64,000 nucleotides of DNA from NCBI RefSeq assembly GCF_002968285.2, contig NZ_CP134400.1:2604001-2668000 (forward strand). The letters are read 5' to 3'. The notes below the pieces were generated by a model that was not told where the DNA came from, ran no database searches, and saw only the letters and a program-made list of their open reading frames with translations. A program made the position numbers and the translations under genes. Source of the DNA: Mycobacterium sp. ITM-2016-00318. GTDB taxonomy: Bacteria; Actinomycetota; Actinomycetes; Mycobacteriales; Mycobacteriaceae. Shown here in pieces: positions 42,090 through 50,367 of this stretch (position 1 is the stretch's first letter; each line of letters starts with the position of its first letter).

Positions 42090-44080
42090 CAACGACCATA
42101 CTGGCCTCCTTCCCAAGCCCCTCGCAGGGCGTGTGGCATCTGGGCACCATCCCGATCCGGGCGTATGCGATGTTCATCCTGCTCGGGGTCATCGCCGCAT
42201 TGTTCATCGGTAACAAGCGGTGGGTCGACCGCGGCGGCGAACGCGGAGTGATATTCGATATCGCGCTGTGGGCCATCATCTTCGGGTTGATCGGCGGCAG
42301 GCTCTACCACGTTCTCACGGACTGGTCGACCTATTTCGGGTCTGGCGGCGCGGGTCTGGTAGCGGCCTTCAAGATCCAAGAGGGCGGTCTGGGTATCTGG
42401 GGTGCGGTGGCACTCGGCGGCGTCGGCGCATGGATCGGATGCCGGCGAAAGGGTATCCCGTTGCCGGCTTTCGGTGATGCGATCGCGCCCGGCATCGTGC
42501 TGGCCCAGGCTATCGGCCGGATCGGCAACTACTTCAACCAGGAGCTGTATGGCAGGACGACGTCGTTGCCATGGGGCCTGGAGATCTACGAGCGGCGCGA
42601 CTCGAACGGTGCACTCGATACTTTGAACGGGGTGTCGACCGGTCAACTCATCGAGGTCGTGCACCCCGCCTTCCTCTACGAGTTGCTCTGGAACCTCGTG
42701 GTCTTCGTTCTGCTGCTGGGGGTGGATCGCCGCTTCCGGATCGGGCACGGTCGGCTGTTCGCACTGTATGTCGCCGCCTACTGTTTCGGCCGGTTCTGGG
42801 TCGAGCTGATGCGCAGCGACATGGCCTGGACGCCGGTCGAAGGCATCCGGATCAACTCGTTCGTGTCGGTCTTCGTCTTCATCGGCGCCGTCGTCTACAT
42901 CATGGTGGCGCCCAAGGGCCGCGAGGATCCTTCGGAACTTCGCGGGTATGCCGAGGACGCTGACGGCGCCGCCCCCGGAGCGAATCTGCCCACAGAGAAG
43001 ATCGAGAAGGAACTGGTCGCCGTTGCGGCCACCACGGGCGTTGTCGCGGCCGCAAAGGCCGCGGGGGAGAAGGAAGACGAAGACGCCACGGAGATACTCG
43101 AATCCGGTGGCGAGGAGCTCGTCGAACCCCGTGATGAGGAAAAGTCGGAAGTCGAGGCGGTCGCCGAAAGCGAGCAACTCGCCGAGGACATCGCCGACGT
43201 ACCGGCCGGCGAGCTCATGGAGGCGGAGGCCTTCGCTGAGGCCGGCGAGGACGCCGAGCCGACTGTCGCGATCGGCGGAGTCGGTTCGGTCGAAGGCGAT
43301 GAGGTGGCCAAGGCCGAGGAAACCGCGCCCGAGGTGCACGAGGACGCAGTCGCGAACGCGGAGGAAGCCGCCGATGTCGCTGACGAGGTCGCTGCCGAGG
43401 GAGACGCGGCCACCGATGGCGGTGAGGAGCCGGTTACGGAAGTCGGTGGTGTCGGTTCGGTCGAGGGTGATGAGGTCGCGGAGGCCGAGGCGGCTGCGGC
43501 CGAGGCGCATGAGGCCGCCGTCGAGGAAGCTGAGGAAGCTGCCGATGTCGCTGACGAGGCGGCTGAGGAGGCTGACGACGAGACCGAGACTGAGACCGAA
43601 GTCGAAGCCGAAGATGCGGCCGACGCGGCCGACGACGAAACGGAAGCCGGCGAAGACGCGTCCGACCCGGCGGCCGATGGCGGTGAGGAGCCGGATTCGG
43701 AAGTCGGCGGTGTCGGTTCGGTCGAGGGTGATGAGGCCGTCGAGGCCGAGGCGGCTGCGGCCGAGGTGCATGAGGCCGCTGTCGAGAACGCTGAGGAAGC
43801 CGCCGGCGTTGCCGATGAGGTCGCTGCCGAGGGAGATGGGACCACCGATGGCGGTGAGGAGCCCCTCACGGAAGTCGGCGGTGTCGGTTCGGTCGAAGGG
43901 GACGTGGTCGCGGAGGCCGCGCCCGAGGTGCATGAGGCCGCTGACGCCAACGCCGAGGAAGCCGCCGAGGCTGGTGACGAAGCCGAGGAGCCGGAAAAGG
44001 AAGTCGGCGGTGTCGGTTCAGTCGGGGGTGTACGAGGCCGCCTTCGAGAACGCTGGAGAAGCCGCCGACGTCGCGGATGA
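42086..44080 (+). CDS. lgt: Prolipoprotein diacylglyceryl transferase with long acidic repeat tail
   Basis: 664 residues in the given reading. The first about 285 are Lgt: seven membrane helices, GGRLYHVLTD, GLGIWGAV, GRIGNYFNQELYGR (family signature) and HPAFLYELLWN. It transfers diacylglycerol from phosphatidylglycerol to the lipobox Cys of prolipoproteins in the inner membrane. After that comes a cytoplasmic tail of about 380 residues rich in E, A, D and V. The last part is frameshifted at a run of five G (44024-44028). With one G fewer, the tail would continue VYEAAFENAGEAADV and stop at 44147 (GDEPK). The GTG start overlaps trpA. Confidence 0.92.
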   Translation: MTTTILASFPSPSQGVWHLGTIPIRAYAMFILLGVIAALFIGNKRWVDRGGERGVIFDIALWAIIFGLIGGRLYHVLTDWSTYFGSGGAGLVAAFKIQEGGLGIWGAVALGGVGAWIGCRRKGIPLPAFGDAIAPGIVLAQAIGRIGNYFNQELYGRTTSLPWGLEIYERRDSNGALDTLNGVSTGQLIEVVHPAFLYELLWNLVVFVLLLGVDRRFRIGHGRLFALYVAAYCFGRFWVELMRSDMAWTPVEGIRINSFVSVFVFIGAVVYIMVAPKGREDPSELRGYAEDADGAAPGANLPTEKIEKELVAVAATTGVVAAAKAAGEKEDEDATEILESGGEELVEPRDEEKSEVEAVAESEQLAEDIADVPAGELMEAEAFAEAGEDAEPTVAIGGVGSVEGDEVAKAEETAPEVHEDAVANAEEAADVADEVAAEGDAATDGGEEPVTEVGGVGSVEGDEVAEAEAAAAEAHEAAVEEAEEAADVADEAAEEADDETETETEVEAEDAADAADDETEAGEDASDPAADGGEEPDSEVGGVGSVEGDEAVEAEAAAAEVHEAAVENAEEAAGVADEVAAEGDGTTDGGEEPLTEVGGVGSVEGDVVAEAAPEVHEAADANAEEAAEAGDEAEEPEKEVGGVGSVGGVRGRLRERWRSRRRRG

Positions 44081-44147
44081 GATAGCAGGCGAGCAGGCCG
44101 ACGACAACGGCGACGACGCGGCGAGAGACGGCGACGAGCCCAAGTAG
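43259..44147 (+). repeat. Degenerate coding repeats in the Lgt tail
   Basis: Five copies of VGGVGSVEGDE or a close variant are encoded near 43274, 43445, 43706, 43877 and 44008. They are separated by acidic A/E/D-rich stretches containing AEEAADVADE-type repeats. The spacing is uneven (about 130-260 nt). The DNA copies are long direct repeats, prone to slippage, and the G-run frameshift lies in the fifth copy. Confidence 0.8.
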
Positions 44148-44166
44148 GACACCTTCGAACCGGCGG

Positions 44167-44193
44167 CTATCCACAGTTGCGGTTTCATCCACA
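44167..44193 (+). other. Two DnaA-box-like 9-mers
   Basis: CTATCCACA (44167-44175) and TCATCCACA (44185-44193), each one mismatch from TTATCCACA, 9 nt apart. They sit in the 109-nt gap between the lgt tail and the 13E12 gene. Function not known. Confidence 0.35.
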
Positions 44194-44243
44194 GGTAGCG
44201 GGTGACCTGGTCATTGTCGGCCGATGGGGTCGTGGCGCACGAG

Positions 44244-44249
44244 TAGTTT
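44244..44249 (+). promoter_or_regulatory. -10 box of the 13E12 gene
   Basis: TAGTTT, 7 nt before ATG 44257: leaderless arrangement. Confidence 0.45.
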
Positions 44250-44256
44250 CGAAAGC

Positions 44257-45458
44257 ATGTTCGATGATCTTGTGTCTCCGGCTGGCTCCGCTGGTCGGGG
44301 CGTGGCGGTGGGTGCGTGGGCGCGGGTGGAGAACGCGGCGTGTGCGCGGCGGCTCGCCGCGATCGCTGATGTGTTGGAGGCCCGCTGGTCTGCCGACGGC
44401 TCGGCCGAGCGCGAGCAGTGGTGTCTGGACAACTGGAACGCTGTGGCCGCGGAGGTCGCGGCGTGTCATGAGGTGTCGCTGGGGTGGCCTCGCATCAGTT
44501 GTTGATCGCGATGGAGCTGCGCGAACGGCTACCGCGGGTGGCCGAGGTGTTCGCCAGCGGTCGGATCAGTGTGCGGATGGTGTCGACGATCGTGTCGCGC
44601 ACCGCGCTGATCACCGAGCCGCAGGTGCAGGACAAGATCGATATCGAGTTGGCCGCCGCGGTGCCCGAGTGGGGGGCGCTGTCGCAGGCCAAAGTGGAAA
44701 CCGCGATCGATGACTGGGTGCAGCGCTATGACCCGTTGGCGGTGCGCCGCATGGAGCTGCACGCCCGCGGCCGCCATGTCGACACGCACTGCGACGGCAG
44801 CGGCACCGCCACGATCGAGGCGATGCTGTTCGACCACGACGCCGCCGCGCTCGACGCCCGGTTGGAGGCGCTGGCGCGCGGGGTGTGTGACGGTGATCCG
44901 CGCACCCTCGGGCAGCGCCGCGCCGACGCCTTGGGCGCGTTGGGCCACGGTGTGGATTATCTGGCGTGTCTGTGCGCAGCCGAGGACTGCGCGGCGGCCG
45001 GGGCGCAGCCCAACGCGGTGGTGATCAATGTGATCGCCGAGGAGAAGACCCTGGCCGACGACACCGCGGTGGTGCTGGACGGGGCCGACCCCGACAAGCC
45101 GACCACACCGGCGCGGGAGATGACGCTGGCCCAGTTGGTGGTGTGCCCGCCGCTCACCGGCCCGGCCGCCACACCGTCGGCGGTGATGATCGGCGGGCCG
45201 GTGATCCCGGCGCCGTTGTTGGCGGCCAAGATCGCCGCCGGGGCCACCATCTGCTACATCGTGCACCCCGGTGACGCGCCACCCGAGACGCGGTACCGGC
45301 CGTCAGCGAAGTTGGATCGGTTTGTCCGGTGTCGGGATATGACGTGCCGGTTTCCGGGCTGTTCACGGCCCGCTGATATCTGCGATCTGGATCATACGAT
45401 CGCCTACCCCATCGGGCCGACCTGCGCGTCGAACCTGAAATGCCTGTGCCGACAACAC
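44257..45458 (+). pseudogene. 13E12 repeat family (DUF222/HNH) gene, 5' part, frameshifted and split
   Basis: MFDDLVSPAG starts a DUF222 protein that runs to CHEVSLG. There one base is lacking in a run of four G (44481-44484); the family sequence continues in the next frame (ASHQLLIAMELRERLPRVAE onward). The HNH part RCRDMTCRFPGCSRPADICD and DLDHTIAYP is present and ends at CLCRQH (45458). The normal continuation HHLLKTFW is replaced by the integrase gene. The 3' end reappears at 46639. DUF222/HNH proteins are the REP13E12 repeats of M. tuberculosis. Confidence 0.85.
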
Positions 45459-45474
45459 TATCGATTGTCCGTAG

Positions 45475-45480
45475 TACATT
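45475..45480 (+). promoter_or_regulatory. -10 box before the integrase remnant
   Basis: TACATT, 6 nt before ATG 45487. Confidence 0.35.
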
Positions 45481-45486
45481 TAAGCC

Positions 45487-46640
45487 ATGGATGCCGCCAT
45501 GTACCTCCGAATCAGCAGCGACCCGTCCGGGCAGGCGCTCGGCGTCGCACGTCAACGCGAGGATTGCGTGGCGTTGTGCGCCGCTAAGGGCTGGACGCCG
45601 GTGGAGTACGTCGACAACGACGTGAGCGCACGAGCGCCAAGAAGCGGCCCGCCTATGAGCGGATGCTCGCCGACATTCGCGACGGCCGGATCGGCGCCGT
45701 GGTGGCGTGGGACCTGGACCGGTTGCATCGGCGGCCGATCGAGCTCGAACGGTTCATGGACCTCGCCGACACGCACCGGCTGGCGCTGGCCACCGTGTCC
45801 GGCGACGTCGATCTGTCGACCGCGCAAGGCCGACTCACCGCGCGACTCAAAGGTGCGGTGGCGCGTCACGAGATCGAGCACAAATCAGACCGGCAGAAGC
45901 GGGCGGCGCAGCAGAAGGCCACCCGAGGGGAACCGCAGTGGCGCAACGCATTCGGATTCCTGCGCGACGGTAGCCGCACACCCGATCCGGTGACCGCGCC
46001 ACTGGTAAAGCAAGCTTACGAGTCGATCCTGTCCGGCGGGTCTATCAGCGACATCGCCCGCGAGTGGAACGCCGCCGGCGCATACGGGTTGACCGGCAAG
46101 CTGTGGTCAGCGTCGACGGTGAGCCTGTTCCTGCGCAAGCCGCGCAACGCCGGGCTGCGTGACCACAACGGCGAGATCGTCGGCGCCGGCACCTGGCCGC
46201 CGCTGGTCGACGAGGAGACCTGGCGGGCCGCGCAGGCGGTGCTCGACGCACCCGGCCGCGCGCCGGGCCGCAAGACCGTTCGCAAGCACCTGCTCACCGG
46301 TGTGCTGCGGTGCGGCAAATCGGGATGCGGCGGCTACCTCTCCGGGCAGTGGGTCATGCAACCGACGGGCGGCAAGTCGGGGCGGCCGAAGGCGGGCGAG
46401 GTCAAGGAACCGTCCGGGCAGATGGCCCACTCAATCACCTACGGCTGCAAGTCGTGTCGCGGTGTGTCGATCCGCGCCGAGCACGTCGAGCCGCTGATCT
46501 ACGCCGCCGTTGCCGAGCGGCTGGCGCGCTCGGATGCGGTGGACCTGTTGAAGGTCGCCGAGCATGATGCCGCCGAGGCCGAGCAGTTACGCGCCGAGAA
46601 GCAGCGGCTCTACGCGCAGATACGGGAGGCCGAGGCCGCA
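45487..46640 (+). pseudogene. phiRv1-like large serine recombinase (integrase), frameshifted and truncated
   Basis: Begins AAMYLRISSDPSGQALGVAR, where Y-x-R-x-S carries the nucleophile Ser. The frame breaks in NDVSA (about 45629-45634, one base lost) and resumes as SAKKRPAYERMLADIRDG, then VVAWDLDRLHRRPIELE. The recombinase domain (to about 46260) and a zinc ribbon (CGKSGCGG and CKSCRG) follow. The coiled-coil C-terminus stops after AQIREAEA, where it joins 13E12 sequence (about 46639). Wording and order closely follow Rv1586c of prophage phiRv1. About 100 C-terminal residues are missing. Confidence 0.87.
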
Positions 46641-46840
46641 CCTGTTCCCGCGACTATGCGCACCCACCGCCACGCTGTGGACCGGCCGAGCCGCCCACCG
46701 TCGAACCCAACAGCCAGCGCGGGGCAATGATGCCCAAACGCCGACGCAGCCGGGCCGATAACGGTGCGAGAGCCAGAGCAGCGGAACGCCGACTCAACGA
46801 CGCAATCGTTGCCGAACGTCGTAAGCCGTCGCCGTTCTGA
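46639..46840 (+). pseudogene. 13E12 gene, 3' remnant
   Basis: Resumes with CACCTGTTCCCGCGACT, which encodes HLFPRLCAPTATLWT of the 13E12 C-terminus. After one more frame change it gives MMPKRRRSRADNGARARAA to KPSPF and TGA at 46838-46840. Compared with the other tails in this window, about 35-40 codons between CRQH and HLFP are lost. Confidence 0.8.
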
Positions 46841-46845
46841 GGGAC

Positions 46846-46935
46846 ACCGTCACGACGACACGACAGCAGACAGCTGCCAGTGACCCGGAACGCCCTTGTG
46901 TTCATGCATGCCGCGGGTCCTGGAAGTGAGGTCGA
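46846..46935 (-). pseudogene. Remnant of a cyclase gene 3' end (left copy)
   Basis: About 90 nt similar to the last codons of the cyclases (the ELKGVPG-like stretch near 46890 in degenerate form). It matches 48630-48720, so the MBL gene between them is flanked by direct copies. Confidence 0.6.
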
Positions 46936-47029
46936 ATTTCGGGCGTCGACACGGGATCAGTTTCAGGCGACGCCGAAACTAACTGGTCGGCGACGGTCCA
47001 CTCCGTTGCCGACAGCGACTGAGCCTATC

Positions 47030-47035
47030 TACCAT
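47030..47035 (+). promoter_or_regulatory. -10 box candidate of the MBL-fold gene
   Basis: TACCAT, about 31 nt before ATG 47067, with AGGATGGAG (47054-47062) as ribosome site. This gene has a leader, unlike its neighbours. Confidence 0.4.
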
Positions 47036-47066
47036 TTGTGCCAACGCGCGCTGAGGATGGAGAGCA

Positions 47067-48602
47067 ATGGCGGATCAGACATCGGCCGCATGGAATCCGA
47101 TTGTTGAGCGGACCACTAAGGCCTGGTTTGGCCCAAGGAAGCGCGCACGGGAATTGCTCTCCGCTCAGTCGCGCCCTTCCCCATTGCCTGCGGCCGGGTT
47201 CCTCGACACGGTTTGGAAGCTCTTCGGCGAACCAGCGTCCAATATCACAGGGGTTCGCTTCATCGATTTTGTCCACGGCGACGACGGGTTTCGGTACACG
47301 ATCGCCCTCTGCTCCACCCTCTCGGACCCAGTCATACGGGAGGTGCTACATCATCGTGCATCAGACGTTGTTGCTACGACTGGGTGGTACCCCTTGGTGA
47401 CCGGTGAACGCCTAGGGAGTGCGCGGTGGGTGCGCGGCCGCGTGCCCAAATCGGTCGGCCTTGAGATAGACGGTCCCTCGTCGATGGTATCCGTCGAGTC
47501 GGCAGGATCCGGTGCTGAGGCCGGGACCGCAATCCGGGTGCGATTCGACACAGGGTCAGCACTCCTCGATGTGGGCTTCGGACCGGAACTAGTCAGGGGC
47601 GCGGACGACGTAGCAGTCTTGCTCTCGCGCGGGCATCGCGATCACGCCGGCGCCGTTTTGGAGGGTTTCATTAGTGGCCTGTTCGTCGTCATGTCGAAGA
47701 TCACCTGTCTCCTTCTCGGCTCGCGTATCGAGAGGATCGGCCGCCTCATGCTGGTCGAACCCGGCCTCGATTTTCGGATCGGCGTCATCCAGGTTCAGGT
47801 TGTCTCGGTGCCGCATGTTCCAGGTTCGGTCGCGTACCTGCTCGACGATGGGCGTCGTGCTCTGCTCTACACAGGCGATGTTGTATTGCGGACCGCGCGT
47901 CATTCTGTCGAGCTAGAGCTCCTCAACTTCTTGCCGCAGGATCGTCAATGCACCGTTCTGCTTGACGCCACGATGGCCGGACGGCCGGCTGGTGCAAGCA
48001 ACCACGACGTGGCTAGAGAAGTGTTGTCACTTGGGGCTTCCGACATCGTGTTGGTCGGTGCACCAGATCAACTGACGTACGCGCTCGCTGACCTCTTCCA
48101 CATCGGGAAAGACGGTCACTTACGGGGCACGGTCAGTTACCTCGCCTCCGGGACAGTCCGCAACGTCGCAAAAGCCATGCACGACGCCTTCATCCGCCGA
48201 GATCATTTATCCCTTGATCCGCTGCTGCGAGCGCAATACGGCAAATCTATGTCAGCGTGGGCAGAGTCTGTTTGGCTCTATTGGCTCGACCACACCGAAG
48301 CCCTGCCAGCGGGTCGTCGGATTTGGCTCGTCGATCCAAGCGCCTCAGGCGATCGATTCACCGCGCCAGCGGAGGCTCGAGTGCTGTCGATCGGGCGAGG
48401 TGCGGACCTAGCCGGGCAGGGCATCGATACAAGTCCCTGGACCGCGCATTCCAGCGAGGAGTCGCTGATTGACTTCGTTCGCCTCCTCGAGAAACGAGGC
48501 GTCCAAGTCGTGCTCTTCCACAACTTCTCCCGTCGGCTGAAGAAGTTCGCCCGCTCGCATGCCCTCGCGGCGAAGGCGCTACAAGGGTCGATTCAGCTGT
48601 GA
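47067..48602 (+). CDS. Metallo-beta-lactamase-fold protein, beta-CASP-like, unknown function
   Basis: 511 residues. VLLSRGHRDHAGAVLEG (about 189-205) resembles the HxHxDH metal motif, but the first His is an Arg. VPHVPGSVAYLL and LLYTGDVV (about 250-272) match later MBL motifs (His, Asp). A middle insertion (about 300-440) and a terminal VQVVLFHNFSRR recall beta-CASP nucleases such as RNase J, but no full beta-CASP set can be shown. Codons are visibly richer in A/T than in neighbours. It is flanked by cyclase 3' remnants and lies beside an integrase remnant, so it was likely acquired. Function unknown. Confidence 0.7.
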   Translation: MADQTSAAWNPIVERTTKAWFGPRKRARELLSAQSRPSPLPAAGFLDTVWKLFGEPASNITGVRFIDFVHGDDGFRYTIALCSTLSDPVIREVLHHRASDVVATTGWYPLVTGERLGSARWVRGRVPKSVGLEIDGPSSMVSVESAGSGAEAGTAIRVRFDTGSALLDVGFGPELVRGADDVAVLLSRGHRDHAGAVLEGFISGLFVVMSKITCLLLGSRIERIGRLMLVEPGLDFRIGVIQVQVVSVPHVPGSVAYLLDDGRRALLYTGDVVLRTARHSVELELLNFLPQDRQCTVLLDATMAGRPAGASNHDVAREVLSLGASDIVLVGAPDQLTYALADLFHIGKDGHLRGTVSYLASGTVRNVAKAMHDAFIRRDHLSLDPLLRAQYGKSMSAWAESVWLYWLDHTEALPAGRRIWLVDPSASGDRFTAPAEARVLSIGRGADLAGQGIDTSPWTAHSSEESLIDFVRLLEKRGVQVVLFHNFSRRLKKFARSHALAAKALQGSIQL

Positions 48603-48629
48603 TATAACACCAAGCCCCGCCGTTCTGAG

Positions 48630-48772
48630 CGACACCTACCCGACGACACCACGGCGGACAGCTGCCACCGACCCGGAACGCCCTTGAGTTCGTGCGCGCC
48701 GCGGTCCTCGAATTCAAGCCCTGACCCGATCACCAGGTCGCGCAACGTGCTTGACACCAGCACCTCGACGCA
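48630..48772 (-). pseudogene. Remnant of a cyclase gene 3' end (right copy)
   Basis: Encodes on the minus strand [15 protein letters not shown], then [20 protein letters not shown], i.e. the last about 45 residues of a cyclase of the array. The rest of that gene is gone. It is preceded on the plus strand by CCGCCGTTCTGA, the 13E12 terminal codons. Confidence 0.75.
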
Positions 48773-48796
48773 TAAGCACAATAGTTTGGGTGAACT

Positions 48797-48999
48797 GAAG
48801 TGTTTTTCAACCAGTCGATACCACCAGCTCAAAACCTTCTGCGGCTGGCTGGATCGACAGCTCCCCGACGGCACGGAAATCGGGCTGGGATACAGGTCTA
48901 TGCAAGTCGGGGTTTTACAAGATCTCCTCTCCGCGCATGATGCGGTACAACCTGCGGGGGCGGAGCGGTCCGTTCTAGTCGGCGCGCCGAAACCTACTG
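48797..48999 (+). pseudogene. Degenerate 13E12 tail fragment (F1) and unassigned spacer
   Basis: 48797-48820 is the conserved GAAGTGTTTTTCAACCAGTC-type boundary found before every tail. From 48821 degenerate codons read YHQLKTFCGWLDRQLPDGTE (about to 48890) and then lose similarity. 48891-48999 shows nothing recognisable. It leads into cyclase copy 1. Confidence 0.65.
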
Positions 49000-50319
49000 C
49001 TACGGAGAAGCGACGGCGAAGAGCCGCCATTCACCGGGCACACCCTTGAGCTGGCGAGCGCCGCGCTCCTCGAACGCCAGCCCTGACCCGATCACGAGGT
49101 CGCGCAGCGTGCTGGACACCAGCACGTCGTTCGGCCCTGCCAGTGCGCTCACCCGCGCACCGATGTGTACAGCGATCCCGCCGATGTCGTCGCCGCGCAC
49201 TTCGCATTCGCCGGTGTGCAGCCCGGCGCGCACTTCGATACCCAGGGACCGCACCGCATCACGAATTGCCATGGCGCAGCGGATCGCTCGCTGTGGCCCG
49301 TCGAACATCGCGAGGAAACCATCACCCGTGCTGTTGACCTCACGGCCCCGAAAGCGATTGAACTGTACGCGGACGACGGCATCGTGGGCGTCGAGCAACG
49401 CGCGCCAGCGACGGTCGCCGATCTCCGAAGCCCGAGCCGTCGAGTCGACGATGTCGGTAAAGAGGACGGTGGCGAGGACGCGGTCATCAGCCACCTCTAC
49501 CTGGTGGCCCGTGATGAACTCGGCGATCTCCTGGAACGAATCCCGCCACGGTTCCACGAAGTGGTACAAGTTGCGCCCAGGCAGTTCAACGTATTTCGCG
49601 TCCGGTATGTGATCAGCAACGTACTTGCCCCAGGCGGGCGGGACCATCAGGTCGTCGGCATGCTGGAGCACGAGAGTTGACACGCGGATGCTTGGGAGCA
49701 CCGCCCGAACGTCTACCTCGGTCAAAAGAGGCATTAAGAGAGCGTAGGTCCGTGGGCTCGCGGCAAGCCGGTCATGTCGCCCAACCGCGGCGCTGATCTC
49801 CTCGTTCCATGGCATGTCGGGATTGATCGAAAGCCAGTATTCGCCCCTGCCCCACATGGCTGCCAGCGCAGCGATGACTTCGTCGGGATTGACGCCATCA
49901 GTGCGTTCAGCAATCGGATTGGCGAAGCCCTCAAGCACTACGAGCGCGGTGGTGCGAGCCGGATACGTAGCAGCGAATAGCGCACCCGGCGCGAACGAGC
50001 CGGGCACGGTGATGAGCACTGCTTCGCGGATTTCGAGATCGTCGAGCACCGCAGTGATGCTGTCGGCCCATTGCTCCAAGGTCGGCAGCGCGCCCGGCTC
50101 GACAGGATCGGACGCTCCACTGCCCGGCTGGTCGAAGAAGATCACTCGACCGAGCGATGTCATCGCCTCCACCCATCCCTGAACAGGCGACAACTCCGGC
50201 AGGTGTTCGCAGCATGTGAACCAATTCGGGACAAACACGATGTCGCGCTCACCCTCAGGCGACGCCCTATAGGCGACGCCCAAGTCCGCGTTCATCGCAT
50301 AACGCGTCTCCGAGAACAT
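49000..50319 (-). CDS. Alpha/beta-hydrolase / class III nucleotide cyclase fusion, copy 1
   Basis: 439 residues, LipJ (Rv1900c) architecture. Residues about 1-270 are an alpha/beta hydrolase; about 278-439 a class III cyclase. Metal Asps are D289 ([10 protein letters not shown]) and D333 ([12 protein letters not shown]). The substrate Lys position is N329 and the transition-state Asn is H385 (AVHIGARV, with Arg R389), the non-standard set I recall for Rv1900c. In the hydrolase the nucleophile position 106 is Pro (LITVPGSF), so it is probably inactive; the His (LYHFVEPW) and Asp (HADD) regions remain. TAGACT lies 6 nt before the ATG. No complete 13E12 tail separates it from copy 2. Confidence 0.87.
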   Translation of the reverse strand: MFSETRYAMNADLGVAYRASPEGERDIVFVPNWFTCCEHLPELSPVQGWVEAMTSLGRVIFFDQPGSGASDPVEPGALPTLEQWADSITAVLDDLEIREAVLITVPGSFAPGALFAATYPARTTALVVLEGFANPIAERTDGVNPDEVIAALAAMWGRGEYWLSINPDMPWNEEISAAVGRHDRLAASPRTYALLMPLLTEVDVRAVLPSIRVSTLVLQHADDLMVPPAWGKYVADHIPDAKYVELPGRNLYHFVEPWRDSFQEIAEFITGHQVEVADDRVLATVLFTDIVDSTARASEIGDRRWRALLDAHDAVVRVQFNRFRGREVNSTGDGFLAMFDGPQRAIRCAMAIRDAVRSLGIEVRAGLHTGECEVRGDDIGGIAVHIGARVSALAGPNDVLVSSTLRDLVIGSGLAFEERGARQLKGVPGEWRLFAVASP

Positions 50320-50325
50320 CGCCGA

Positions 50326-50331
50326 AGTCTA
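50326..50331 (-). promoter_or_regulatory. Leaderless promoter -10, cyclase copy 1
   Basis: TAGACT, 6 nt before ATG 50319. Same position and sequence in copies 2-4. Confidence 0.65.
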
Positions 50332-50367
50332 GGCCGCACGAGCGACGCGGATCCCCAGATCAGCGGT

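Noticed and set aside
41816..43933. Long minus-strand open frames (705 and 351 aa) opposite trpA/lgt
   Set aside because: They are shadows of the high-GC lgt and trpA genes; the 351-aa one is almost only Ser/Ala/Thr/Pro from the acidic repeats read backwards.
43259..44030. Regularly recurring DNA repeat that looks CRISPR-like
   Set aside because: Copies are in frame with lgt, unevenly spaced, and encode VGGVGSVEG; no cas genes and no unique spacers.
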